Shown here one piece after another: positions 42,559 to 50,504 of a DNA stretch of 64,000 nucleotides. The notes beneath the pieces are model-generated. The model did not search any database. It saw only the letters and a list, made by a program, of their open reading frames with translations, and was not told the DNA's origin. Numbering within the stretch: position 1 is the first letter of the stretch; each line of letters starts with the position of its first letter. The position numbers and the translations under genes are program-made. This DNA is from DATLZU01 sp051293835 (GTDB lineage Bacteria; Nitrospirota; Nitrospiria; Nitrospirales; Nitrospiraceae). Where the stretch lies: assembly GCA_051293835.1 (NCBI GenBank), contig JBPKMA010000003.1:62001-126000 (forward strand). Direction: 5' to 3'.

Positions 42559-44282
42559 AGCAATTTTTCCGGCTGATCGGTTACTTGAAGCCCTACCGGG
42601 TCCGGCTTGCGGCGGCGTTCGTCTGCGCCGCGCTGGTGGCCGCACTGTCCGGCGCGTACGCCTGGCTGGTGCGGCCAGTCCTGGACGGTATTTTCATCAG
42701 CAAAGACGAAACGTTGCTGATTGTCCTGCCGCTCGCCATTCTGGCTGTGGCTGTGTTGAAAGGCGTCTTCAGTTACGGACAGAACTATCTCATGAACTAT
42801 GTGGGCAATCGGGTCATCACGGACATCCGTCAGGCACTGTTCGGACAACTGCTCCGCCTGCCCGTCGGGTTTCACGACGCCAACACCTCGGGACGGCTTG
42901 TGTCGCGCGTCATCAACGACGTCAACCTGATGGCCAATGCGGTGGCGGGTGTGCTGAAGGATCTCTTCCAGCAGGGCCTGACCTTTCTCGCGATGCTAGG
43001 GGTGATTTTTTATCAGAATTGGCAACTCGCCGTCCTTTCAATCGTCGTCATTCCCCTGTCGGCCTACACGATGATCCGCATGGGGCGGCGGCTGCGCAAT
43101 CTGGCGACCAGGGGGCAGGAGCGGATCGGCGATATGGCCTCGTTGCTGCAGGAATCTTTGGCGGGAATCCGGATGGTGAAGGCGTTCGGGCGGGAGGAAG
43201 CCGAAACGCTGCGCTTCAAAGCCAGCAACAAAGCCTTTCTGCAGACGACGATGAAAGCGATCCAGGTGTCGTCTCTCGGGTCCTCGCACATGGAAGTCAT
43301 TGGCGTCGTCGGCGTGGCCGGTATTGTATGGTACGGGGGCTATCTGGTGATTCACGACGCCATGACGCCCGGGGCGTTCTTCTCGTTTCTCGCGGCAATG
43401 TTCATGGCCTATACCCCGCTCCGCAAGCTGTCGGGCGCGAACAATACCATCCAACAGGCGCTCGCTGCGGCCGACCGCGTGTTCGATGTACTGGATCTGG
43501 AAACCGAACAGGATCGGGACCGCGGACGGATCGAACTGGTTCCCCTCACGCGTGCGTTGGAATTTCAGGGCGTGACGTTCCGTTACGAGCGGCACGGCTT
43601 GGACGCGCTGTCTGACATCAACCTCACCGTCCGGGCCGGCGAAACGGTCGCCTTCGTCGGCGGCAGCGGCAGCGGCAAGACCACGCTTGTGAGTCTGGTT
43701 CCTCGCTTTTACGAGCCGACCGAGGGTCGGATTCTGATCGATGGGACGGACATCCGGGAGTGCACACTCAGGTCACTGCGCGCCCACATCGGCATCGTCT
43801 CGCAGGACGTGGTGCTCTTCGACGATACGGTCGCCCAGAACATCGCCTACGGCCGGCCGGAGGCGACAAGGGAGGAGATCGTGCGAGCCGCTAAGCTGGC
43901 CTATGCGCACGACTTCATTGAGCGGCTGCCTTCTGGGTACGACACGCTGATCGGCGAACGCGGCGTCAAGCTGTCGGGCGGCGAGCGGCAGCGGTTGGCG
44001 ATCGCGCGGGCGATCTTACGTGATCCCGCGATTCTGATTCTGGACGAAGCCACGTCGGCGCTCGATACGGAGTCGGAACGCGTGGTCCAGATGGCGCTCT
44101 CCAACCTGATGAGGCATCGCACGACCCTGGTGATTGCGCACCGGCTCTCGACGATTCAAAATGCGGATCGGATCGTGGTGCTGGATCGGGGCCGGATCGT
44201 CGAGATCGGCTCGCACGAGACGCTGCTCCGCCGAAACGGACTTTACAAGCGGCTCCATGCGATGCAATTCCAGGACCTGTGA
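42555..44282 (+). CDS. msbA: Lipid A export ABC transporter MsbA
   Basis: 575 residues from ATG 42555 (ATGA overlap with lpxB). Six-helix membrane domain (about 1-320) fused to an ATPase domain with Walker A GGSGSGKTT (about 376), signature LSGGERQRLAIARAIL and Walker B ILILDEATSALD. It flips lipid A-core across the inner membrane. Genomic context (between lpxB and a lipid A acyltransferase) supports MsbA over other type IV exporters. Confidence 0.93.
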   Translation: MKQFFRLIGYLKPYRVRLAAAFVCAALVAALSGAYAWLVRPVLDGIFISKDETLLIVLPLAILAVAVLKGVFSYGQNYLMNYVGNRVITDIRQALFGQLLRLPVGFHDANTSGRLVSRVINDVNLMANAVAGVLKDLFQQGLTFLAMLGVIFYQNWQLAVLSIVVIPLSAYTMIRMGRRLRNLATRGQERIGDMASLLQESLAGIRMVKAFGREEAETLRFKASNKAFLQTTMKAIQVSSLGSSHMEVIGVVGVAGIVWYGGYLVIHDAMTPGAFFSFLAAMFMAYTPLRKLSGANNTIQQALAAADRVFDVLDLETEQDRDRGRIELVPLTRALEFQGVTFRYERHGLDALSDINLTVRAGETVAFVGGSGSGKTTLVSLVPRFYEPTEGRILIDGTDIRECTLRSLRAHIGIVSQDVVLFDDTVAQNIAYGRPEATREEIVRAAKLAYAHDFIERLPSGYDTLIGERGVKLSGGERQRLAIARAILRDPAILILDEATSALDTESERVVQMALSNLMRHRTTLVIAHRLSTIQNADRIVVLDRGRIVEIGSHETLLRRNGLYKRLHAMQFQDL

Positions 44283-44364
44283 CAGGCGACTCGTGACGAG
44301 TGGCGGGGTTGAAGAGTCTCCACCGTGAGATGTCCCGTCGTGCATCACGCGTCACGCGTAGCGG
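44283..44364. repeat. CGTGACG-type junction repeat (family 5) before the DUF374 gene
   Basis: GACTCGTGACGAGT is followed by GTCGTGCATCACGCGTCACGCG; the words are related and occur in both orientations, so the stretch can fold on itself. It contains alternative starts of the next gene. Confidence 0.4.
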
Positions 44365-44365
44365 T

Positions 44366-45018
44366 ATGTTGACCTGGCTCAAACTCACGTGCTTGCCGCC
44401 GATCGGCGCTTGGCTGATCCGGACGCTGGGCGTCCTGACCAGCATCCGATACGAAGGCGCCGAGATCGTCGAGAATCTGCATCGGGAAGGGTACCGCGTC
44501 ATTTTCGCGTTCTGGCATAACCGCCAACTGCTGATGCCCCTAGCCTATCGAGGCGGCGGCGCCTATGCGCTCATCAGTCAACATCGCGACGGCGAGCTGA
44601 TCACCAGAATCGCGGAACGGCTCGGCATCCGGGCGGTGAGAGGCTCTAGCACAAGAGGCGGGGCGGCGGCCTTGCGCAAATTGATCCGAGCAGGGCGCTC
44701 GGGCGCCGATCTCGCCGTCACGCCGGACGGGCCGAAGGGACCAAGGTATGTCGCCAAGCTCGGTGTGGTGCAACTGGCCAAAGCCACAGGGCTGCCGATC
44801 GTGCCGGTGACCTTTAGCTGCTCAAAAAAAAAGTCTTCGCGAGCTGGGATCGGTTCGAAGTGCCGCTTCCGTTCGGACGAGGGCTCTTTCGATGGGGGGA
44901 GCCCATCTGGGTAGCGGCCGATGCAACCGACGCCGACCTGGAAGTGAAACGCGCCGAACTGGAGGCCGCGCTGAACCGACTTACCGCGGATGCAGATGCA
45001 GCGGTCATGAAAGAATAG
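44366..45018 (+). CDS. DUF374 acyltransferase (LpxJ-like), needs a -1 frameshift on an A9 run
   Basis: 217 residues if the frame shifts by -1 at 44824-44832; without it the protein stops at 44914 after an unrelated tail. Before the shift: WHNRQLLMPLAYRGG, ALISQHRDGELITRIAERLGIRAVRGSSTRGG and AVTPDGPKGPRYVAKLGVVQLAKATGLPIVPVTFSCS, all DUF374. After the shift the family sequence resumes at VFASWDRFEVPLPFGRGLFRWGEPIWV. DUF374 proteins are lysophospholipid-acyltransferase-like; LpxJ of Helicobacter, a late lipid A acyltransferase, belongs here. Location between msbA and waaA supports that role. Confidence 0.8.
44822..44833 (+). promoter_or_regulatory. Slippery A9 run of the A AAA AAG type
   Basis: Zero-frame codons are TCA AAA AAA AAG, so the last seven bases read A AAA AAG, the classical -1 ribosomal slip site; nine A in a row also permit polymerase slippage. 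Shifting -1 restores the conserved DUF374 C-terminus. An assembly indel would look the same. Confidence 0.55.
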
Positions 45019-45026
45019 CCAACGGT

Positions 45027-45075
45027 GAGCAGCGAATAGCGGGAACTATTGGTTGCAAGCTGGTCGCGGCTGCTC
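45027..45075. repeat. GAGCAGCG inverted repeat (family 3) before waaA
   Basis: GAGCAGC (45027-45033) pairs with GCTGCTC (45069-45075). AATAGCCAAC and GGTTGC words lie around and between. The array ends shortly before the waaA ATG. Confidence 0.55.
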
Positions 45076-45093
45076 GCTGTTGACATACCGTTC

Positions 45094-46491
45094 ATGTGGT
45101 ACCTCCTCTACAACGTCCTCCTGATTCTCGCCTTTCCGGTGATCCTGCTGATGCTGCTTGCCAAGAAGCGATGCCGGCGAGGATTGTTGGAGAGGCTGGG
45201 TTTATCCGGTTTGTCTCGTTTGTCTGGTTGGGAACAACACACGCCACACAAATCAGATGAACCGCACAAACCGGTCATTTGGCTCCACGCCGTGTCATTG
45301 GGCGAGGTGACGGCGGCCGTGCCGCTCGTGCGCGCGTTGGCCCACCGCTATCCGGCGCATCGGTTTGTGGTGTCCACCGTCACCGAGACAGGACGCGAGG
45401 CGGTGGAGCACCGCCTCGCAGGGATTGCTGAGCATTGCTACGCTCCGCTCGATTTCCCTTGGGCGGTGTCCGCCTTTGTGAATCGCCTCGATCCGCGTCT
45501 GTATCTGTTCGTCGAAACCGAACTGTGGCCGAATCTTCTGCGAACGCTCCGGCGGCGCGGCGTGCCGACGGTGCTCGTCAACGGCCGAGTATCCTCTCGC
45601 TCGTTCGCGCGCCAACGAATGGGTTTCGTCCGGCCGCTGTATCGCCAGATGCTCGAATCCGTCACCCTCTGTCTCATGCAGTCCGACCGGGATGCCGAGC
45701 GGGTTGTCGCTCTGGGAGCCGATCCGGCCCGGGTGTGCCGAACCGGCAACATCAAATTCGACCAGCCTTTGCCGGAGGTGGCGGCGACCCGTCCTCTCTC
45801 CCGTGAGGTCTTGCGCGTGGCACAGGAAGAAGACCTGTTCGTGGCTGGGAGCACCCATCCCGGCGAGGAAGAACAGCTTATCGCCTGCTATCAGACGTTG
45901 GTTCGCCGTTTCCCTTCGCTTGTGCTGCTGTTAGCGCCGCGCCACATCGAGCGGGTGGCGCAGGTGGAGGCGATGATTCGCGCCAAGGGCTTGGCGGTCG
46001 TGAAGAGAAGCCAGCTCGGCGCCGATCCAGCGAGCGCATCCACTACCACCACGACCGGACCGCGTGTGATCCTATTGGATACGCGCGGAGAACTGGCAAG
46101 TCTCTATCGGTGGGCCACCCTAACGTTTGTCGGCGGCACGTTGGTTCCGGTGGGCGGACACAACCTTCTAGAGCCGGCCATTTGGGGGAGGCCGGTGTGG
46201 TTTGGTCCCTATACCGATCACTGCCAGGAAGTCGCGGACCTGCTGGTGCAGGTGGGTGGAGGAAGACAGGTGCGTGACGGGGAACAACTCGCCGCCGAGT
46301 TGGCCGCTCGGCTCGATGACCGAACGAGTCTGGCGCGTATGGGGGAAGCGGCGCAGCGCGCGGTGCTCGTCAATCGCGGGGCCCTGGATCGCAGCCTCGA
46401 GCTGATCGCCCGCGTGCTCGACGGAGAAAACGAACATTCGAAGGTTGAGGTACCACGTTCGGTAGAGAAGCAAGTCGGGGTGTCTCTGTGA
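45094..46491 (+). CDS. waaA: 3-deoxy-D-manno-octulosonic acid transferase WaaA (KdtA)
   Basis: 465 residues from ATG 45094. N-terminal membrane anchor (WYLLYNVLLILAFPVILLMLL), then the GT30 domain: WLHAVSLGEVTAAVPLVRAL with the catalytic Glu, FVETELWPNLL, GRVSSRSF, GNIKFDQPLPEV, STHPGEEEQL, APRHIERV and FVGGTLVPVGGHNLLEPA. It adds Kdo to lipid IVA. Residues 37-62 (LSGLSRLSGW to DEPHKP) are a linker encoded by an inverted repeat of family 4 (45206-45274), and the C-terminal tail is also repeat-derived. Confidence 0.93.
   Translation: MWYLLYNVLLILAFPVILLMLLAKKRCRRGLLERLGLSGLSRLSGWEQHTPHKSDEPHKPVIWLHAVSLGEVTAAVPLVRALAHRYPAHRFVVSTVTETGREAVEHRLAGIAEHCYAPLDFPWAVSAFVNRLDPRLYLFVETELWPNLLRTLRRRGVPTVLVNGRVSSRSFARQRMGFVRPLYRQMLESVTLCLMQSDRDAERVVALGADPARVCRTGNIKFDQPLPEVAATRPLSREVLRVAQEEDLFVAGSTHPGEEEQLIACYQTLVRRFPSLVLLLAPRHIERVAQVEAMIRAKGLAVVKRSQLGADPASASTTTTTGPRVILLDTRGELASLYRWATLTFVGGTLVPVGGHNLLEPAIWGRPVWFGPYTDHCQEVADLLVQVGGGRQVRDGEQLAAELAARLDDRTSLARMGEAAQRAVLVNRGALDRSLELIARVLDGENEHSKVEVPRSVEKQVGVSL
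45206..45274. repeat. CCGGTTTGT inverted repeat (family 4) inside waaA
   Basis: CCGGTTTGT (45206-45214) and ACAAACCGG (45266-45274) are perfect reverse complements. Between them lie more degenerate copies (CTCGTTTGTCTGGTTGGG and AAATCAGATGAACCGC). The element stays in frame and codes for the linker between the membrane anchor and the catalytic domain of WaaA. Confidence 0.65.
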
Positions 46492-46603
46492 AGGCCGAGG
46501 GGCTTGGGATGAAAGTGCGCCGAAGGTTCGACGTCGGGGGAGGCGGGCTCTCGCTGCTCGTTTCGGCCACCTCGAATCGCGAACCGCGACCCTCGGACGT
46601 TCT
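46432..46603. repeat. GGTTCGA-type repeat (family 6) across the waaA-lpxK junction
   Basis: Words such as CATTCGAAGGTTGAGGT, GAAGGTTCGACGTCGG and, inverted, CCTCGAATCGCGAACCGCG occur in the last codons of waaA and the first 38 codons of lpxK. Related arrays lie at 56808-56876, 57926-57990 and 58739-58767. Confidence 0.5.
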
Positions 46604-47621
46604 GCTACAGGCCTTAGCCCTACCGTACGGCGCCGCCTCTGCAATCCGGGCGTCCCTCTACCAACGCGGCTGGCTTCCCACGCGCAAACTTCCGTGTCGG
46701 GTCATCAGCGTGGGCAACCTGACGGTCGGTGGAACGGGTAAGACCCCGGTCGTGATCTTTCTCACCGACTGGTTGCTGGCGCAGGGGAAATGCGTGGCCG
46801 TGCTCAGCCGTGGCTATCGGCGAGCGAGCCGGTCGGCACACGTCTTGGTGTCGGACGGTCGCAATCTGTTGGCCGGACCCGAGGAAGCGGGAGACGAACC
46901 CTACTTGATTGCGCAACGGTGCCCGAGGGCGATCGTGGCGGTGGGGGCGGATCGCTATGCACTGGGACGATGGGTGTTGGCGCAGCACCCCATCGACTAT
47001 GTGGTGTTGGATGACGGATTTCAGCATCTGTCTTTACACCGGGACGTCAACCTTCTGTTGGTTGATGCCACGGATGCCCGAGGGCTTGAGGCTGTGGTTC
47101 CGGCCGGACGGTTACGCGAACCGCTCGCAGCGGCGGCACGGGCCACGGCGCTGCTGCTGACGCGAGCCGATGGGAATGTCGATCCTGAACCGGTCCTGCA
47201 ACGTATCAGACAGGCTGGTGGGCCGGTGGAAGACCTCGTCCGGGTTTCGTTTAAGCCGGAAGGGCTGGTCAATGTCGCGAACGGTGCGATGGAGGATCCG
47301 GCACGCTTCATCGGCAGGTCGGCTGTCGCATTCAGCGGCATCGCTAACCCCGCTTCCTTTCACGCTTTGCTGGAAGGGTTGGGTCTCACGATGGCCGAAA
47401 CGATCGTCTTTCCGGACCATCATGTCTACAGCCGGGCCGATCTGGAAGACCTTCGCCAGCTCGCCCGGCGGTCCGGCGTCGAGATCCTGATCACGACCGA
47501 GAAGGACGCGGGAAAGATCGCCCCCCTGCTCCGACCGGACGATCATTGCTGGGCGGTGCGGCTGCGGACCGAGATCGTTGATGGGTGGGAGCGGCTGGAG
47601 CGGCTCCTGCTAGAGGGATAA
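46488..47621 (+). CDS. lpxK: Tetraacyldisaccharide 4'-kinase LpxK
   Basis: 377 residues from GTG 46488, overlapping the waaA stop (GTGA). P-loop GNLTVGGTGKTPVVIFLTDWL (about 79-85), GYRRASRSAHVLV, GDEPYLIAQRCPRAIVAVGADRY and VVLDDGFQHLSLHRDVNLLLVDA are family motifs. It phosphorylates the lipid A disaccharide at the inner membrane. The first 38 residues (RRRFDVGGGGLSLLV and following) are encoded by a GGTTCGA repeat and do not resemble LpxK; the true homology begins near LALPYGAASAIRASLYQRG. Confidence 0.93.
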   Translation: MKAEGLGMKVRRRFDVGGGGLSLLVSATSNREPRPSDVLLQALALPYGAASAIRASLYQRGWLPTRKLPCRVISVGNLTVGGTGKTPVVIFLTDWLLAQGKCVAVLSRGYRRASRSAHVLVSDGRNLLAGPEEAGDEPYLIAQRCPRAIVAVGADRYALGRWVLAQHPIDYVVLDDGFQHLSLHRDVNLLLVDATDARGLEAVVPAGRLREPLAAAARATALLLTRADGNVDPEPVLQRIRQAGGPVEDLVRVSFKPEGLVNVANGAMEDPARFIGRSAVAFSGIANPASFHALLEGLGLTMAETIVFPDHHVYSRADLEDLRQLARRSGVEILITTEKDAGKIAPLLRPDDHCWAVRLRTEIVDGWERLERLLLEG

Positions 47622-47630
47622 CGGGGTCAC

Positions 47631-49364
47631 GTGACACCGCACGCAACACTCAGCACTCAGCATCCGTGGGCCCGGCGCATCCTCGTGCGTGGGCCTAACT
47701 GGATCGGCGATGCGGTCATGTGCGAGCCGGCGCTTCGGGCGGTCCGGACGCTGTTTCCTGGGACAACGATCGCTCTGCTGGTCAAACCGCCGATCGCGGA
47801 ACTGCTCAAAGGACATCCAGCCGTCGATCACACACTGGTCTACGATGACCGGGGTTGTCATGCTGGCTTGTCGGGCAAATGGACGCTGGCCGGTATCTTG
47901 CGCCGTCACCGGTTCGACCTGGCGATTCTGTTTCAGAACGCCTTTGAGGCCGCGCTGCTCAGTTTTTTGGCGGGTATTCCCCGTCGCTATGGTTACGCAA
48001 CGCACGGCCGAGGATTTTTACTCTCCGACCCGATCACCCCTCCAGCCCGAGCCAAACTGAAGCACCAAGTCGAATACTATTGGGATCTGCTTCGACCGTT
48101 AGGGTGTCAGGGACAGCCGGACGCGCCCCGCTTGTTTCCGGCGGCGGCAGAAGAAGCGGCGATGGGGGAACGACTGATGGCAGCCGGCGTGGCGCCGTCG
48201 GACTTTCTGATCGGCGTGAACCCTGGCTCAACGTATGGAGGCGCCAAGCGATGGTTGCCAGAGCGCTTCGCCGAGACGGTGAACCGGCTGATCGAGGAAC
48301 AGGGACCGAGAATCGGAAAACCGATTAAAGCCGTGATCGTCGGCGCCAGAGGAGAAGAAGCCTTGGGACAAGCGATCGCCGGTTTGATCCACGCGACTAC
48401 GGTCGTCCTGTCGGGTCGGACGACGATCAGAGAGTTGATAGCGGTGACGAAACGCTGCGGGCTTTTCCTGACCAATGACACCGGGCCGATGCACATTGCC
48501 GCGGCGTTCAACGTGCCGGTAGTGGCGGTCTTCGGTCCCACCGACTGGCGAACGACCGCGCCGTTCGGAACTGGGCACAGCCTTGTTCGGCAGCCGGTGG
48601 ACTGTGCCCCCTGTCTACTCCGCGAATGTCCCATCGATCACCGCTGTATGACGGGCGTGACGGTCGAGATGGTCTACCAGGCGGCAGCGCAACGGTTGAA
48701 ACAGGTATCTGGTTTGGTTGGCGCGTTGGGAAACGATACCAACCAGATCAACCAAACCAACCAGATAGACCAAACAAACGTGCTTTCTGGTTTTACCATT
48801 TTCTTAGACCGCGACGGGACACTGAATAAGGACACCGGGTATGTCAGGTCGCCGGAAGAAGTCGAGTTGTTGCCGGGTGTCGGATCGGCCTTGGCGCGTC
48901 TCAAGCGAGCCGGCGCCCGCCTGGTGGTGGTGACTAACCAATCGGGGGTGGCGAGGGGAATCGTCACCATGGCGGATGTGGAGAGGGTGCATGCCAAGCT
49001 GCAGGCCTTGCTCCAGGCCGAGGGTGTCGTGGTGGATGCCATCTATTTTTGTCCCCACCATCCGGATGACGGATGCGCCTGCCGCAAGCCGAACACCGCG
49101 ATGGTCGACCGGGCCGTGCGCGAACTGGGGCTGGACCTCTCGCGTGCCTATGTCGTTGGCGACCAGAAACGGGACATCGAGTTGGCGCAGCGGGTCCGCG
49201 CACGGAGCCTCCTCGTCATGAGTGGCCCGGCCAGCCGCGAGGCCTTGGACGAATTGAAGCGGGAAGGACTGTCGCCCGATCACATCGCGCCGTCGTTGGC
49301 CGAAGCGGCGGAATGGATTTTCGAAGATGCCAAAGCCCGTTATGCATTGGCCGCAAATCGTTGA
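47631..49364 (+). CDS. waaF/gmhB: Fusion of heptosyltransferase II (WaaF) and heptose bisphosphate phosphatase (GmhB)
   Basis: 577 residues from GTG 47631. Residues 1-360: GT9 heptosyltransferase with ILVRGPNWIGDAVMCEPALRAV, LIGVNPGSTYGGAKRWLPERFA and LFLTNDTGPMHIAAAFNVPVVAVFGPTD, adding ADP-heptose to the inner core. Residues about 388-577: HAD phosphatase with FLDRDGTLNKDTGYV, VTNQSGVARG, zinc-loop CPHHPDDGCACRKP and GDQKRDIELA, making heptose 1-phosphate. The link (360-388) is NDTNQINQTNQIDQTN, encoded by an inverted repeat of family 4. Residues 4-12 (HATLSTQHP) are also repeat-encoded. No start codon with a ribosome binding site is seen for GmhB alone. Confidence 0.88.
   Translation: MTPHATLSTQHPWARRILVRGPNWIGDAVMCEPALRAVRTLFPGTTIALLVKPPIAELLKGHPAVDHTLVYDDRGCHAGLSGKWTLAGILRRHRFDLAILFQNAFEAALLSFLAGIPRRYGYATHGRGFLLSDPITPPARAKLKHQVEYYWDLLRPLGCQGQPDAPRLFPAAAEEAAMGERLMAAGVAPSDFLIGVNPGSTYGGAKRWLPERFAETVNRLIEEQGPRIGKPIKAVIVGARGEEALGQAIAGLIHATTVVLSGRTTIRELIAVTKRCGLFLTNDTGPMHIAAAFNVPVVAVFGPTDWRTTAPFGTGHSLVRQPVDCAPCLLRECPIDHRCMTGVTVEMVYQAAAQRLKQVSGLVGALGNDTNQINQTNQIDQTNVLSGFTIFLDRDGTLNKDTGYVRSPEEVELLPGVGSALARLKRAGARLVVVTNQSGVARGIVTMADVERVHAKLQALLQAEGVVVDAIYFCPHHPDDGCACRKPNTAMVDRAVRELGLDLSRAYVVGDQKRDIELAQRVRARSLLVMSGPASREALDELKREGLSPDHIAPSLAEAAEWIFEDAKARYALAANR
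48708..48775. repeat. TGGTTTGGTTG inverted repeat (family 4) at the waaF-gmhB fusion point
   Basis: TGGTTTGGTTG (48710-48720) and CAACCAAACCA (48749-48759) are perfect 11-bp reverse complements; more copies (CCAACCAGATAGACCAAAC) follow. It is open in the reading frame and codes for the Asn/Gln/Thr-rich linker. Confidence 0.7.
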
Positions 49365-49463
49365 TGGCGGGACTCGATCGGTTGCCGGGTGCTTTCGTCT
49401 TCGCCCATCATGCGGGCGTCCCTGGCACGCTGCGGAGCGATGGGTCCCGTTCACGGGGAAGTC

Positions 49464-50504
49464 ATGCAGGACTACCGTCGCATTCTGATGATCAAGCCGA
49501 GTTCGCTGGGAGATATCGTCCATGCGCTGCCGACGCTGGCTGCCTTGCGTCGGCACTGGCCGCAGGCCCACATTAGTTGGCTGGTGAAGCGACAATGGGC
49601 GGGCATCGTGGAACGGGCGGAGGGGGTTGATCGGGTGTGGCCCGTGGACGGGGGGCTGACCGGTTGGCTTTCGCAGGTGTCTGCCCTGCGTGCCGTCGCG
49701 TTCGATCTGGTGGTGGATTTACAAGGGCTCTTTCGCAGCGCGGCGATGGCTTGGTTGACCGGATGTTCGACCAGGGTTGGCTTTGCCAACGGCCGCGAGG
49801 GAAGTCCCCTCTTGTACACGACCCGCGTGCCGGTCCCGACGCCGGAGATGCATGCGGTGGATCGCTACCTGTTGGTGGCTGCCGCAGTGGGTGCGACGGT
49901 CCGGTCGGTTCCGCCGGTCCGGTTTCGGATTCGAGCTGAAGACAGGGAAGCTGTGAACCGGCTTCTGCAAGCGCACGGCCTCGTGCCCGGCGATGGCTGG
50001 ATCGCGATGAACGTATCGGCCAGATGGCCGACCAAGCGTTGGCCTCTGGAGCACTTTGCGGCTGTGGGCGACGAACTGCAGCGCGAGGGGGCGGGACGAG
50101 TGATATTGATCGGCGGGCCTGATGAACGGGCTGATGCGGAATCGCTGAAGGCCCTGATGCGGACCGCTCCGGTCGATCTGACCGGGCAGACCGATCCGGG
50201 CCTCTTGCCGGCGCTGCTCGAGTCGGCGGCGCTCCTAGTCACGAACGACTCCGGGCCCATGCACGTGGCGGCGGCGGTGGGCACGCCAGTCGTGTCGATG
50301 TTCGGCCCTACCAGTCCCATCCGGACGGGACCGTACGGGACTGGACACGCTGTGTTGATGCATGGGGTCCCCTGCAGCCCCTGTTTCAGTCGGGTGTGCC
50401 GCAATCGGGTTCATCTGGAGTGTCTCACCAGCATTGCTCCTCATCAGGTCCTGGCCGCCGTGCGCGAACGCCTGCCGGTCAGGCCAGCACACTCGACGTC
50501 GTGA
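49464..50504 (+). CDS. waaC: Lipopolysaccharide heptosyltransferase I (WaaC-like)
   Basis: 346 residues from ATG 49464, after ACGGGGAAG. GT9 family: RRILMIKPSSLGDIVHALPTLAALRRHWP, VDLQGLFRSAAMAWL, GFANGREGSPLLYTTRV, WIAMNVSARWPTKRWPLEHFAAVG and LVTNDSGPMHVAAAVGTPVVSMFGPT. KPSSLGDIVHALP and GFANGREGS favour heptosyltransferase I. The stop overlaps the next gene (GTGA). Confidence 0.88.
   Translation: MQDYRRILMIKPSSLGDIVHALPTLAALRRHWPQAHISWLVKRQWAGIVERAEGVDRVWPVDGGLTGWLSQVSALRAVAFDLVVDLQGLFRSAAMAWLTGCSTRVGFANGREGSPLLYTTRVPVPTPEMHAVDRYLLVAAAVGATVRSVPPVRFRIRAEDREAVNRLLQAHGLVPGDGWIAMNVSARWPTKRWPLEHFAAVGDELQREGAGRVILIGGPDERADAESLKALMRTAPVDLTGQTDPGLLPALLESAALLVTNDSGPMHVAAAVGTPVVSMFGPTSPIRTGPYGTGHAVLMHGVPCSPCFSRVCRNRVHLECLTSIAPHQVLAAVRERLPVRPAHSTS

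Noticed and set aside
49364..49463. Extended N-terminus of the WaaC-like protein from ATG 49389
   Set aside because: The extra 25 residues have no family similarity, and ATG 49464 has a good ribosome binding site and begins the GT9 fold directly.
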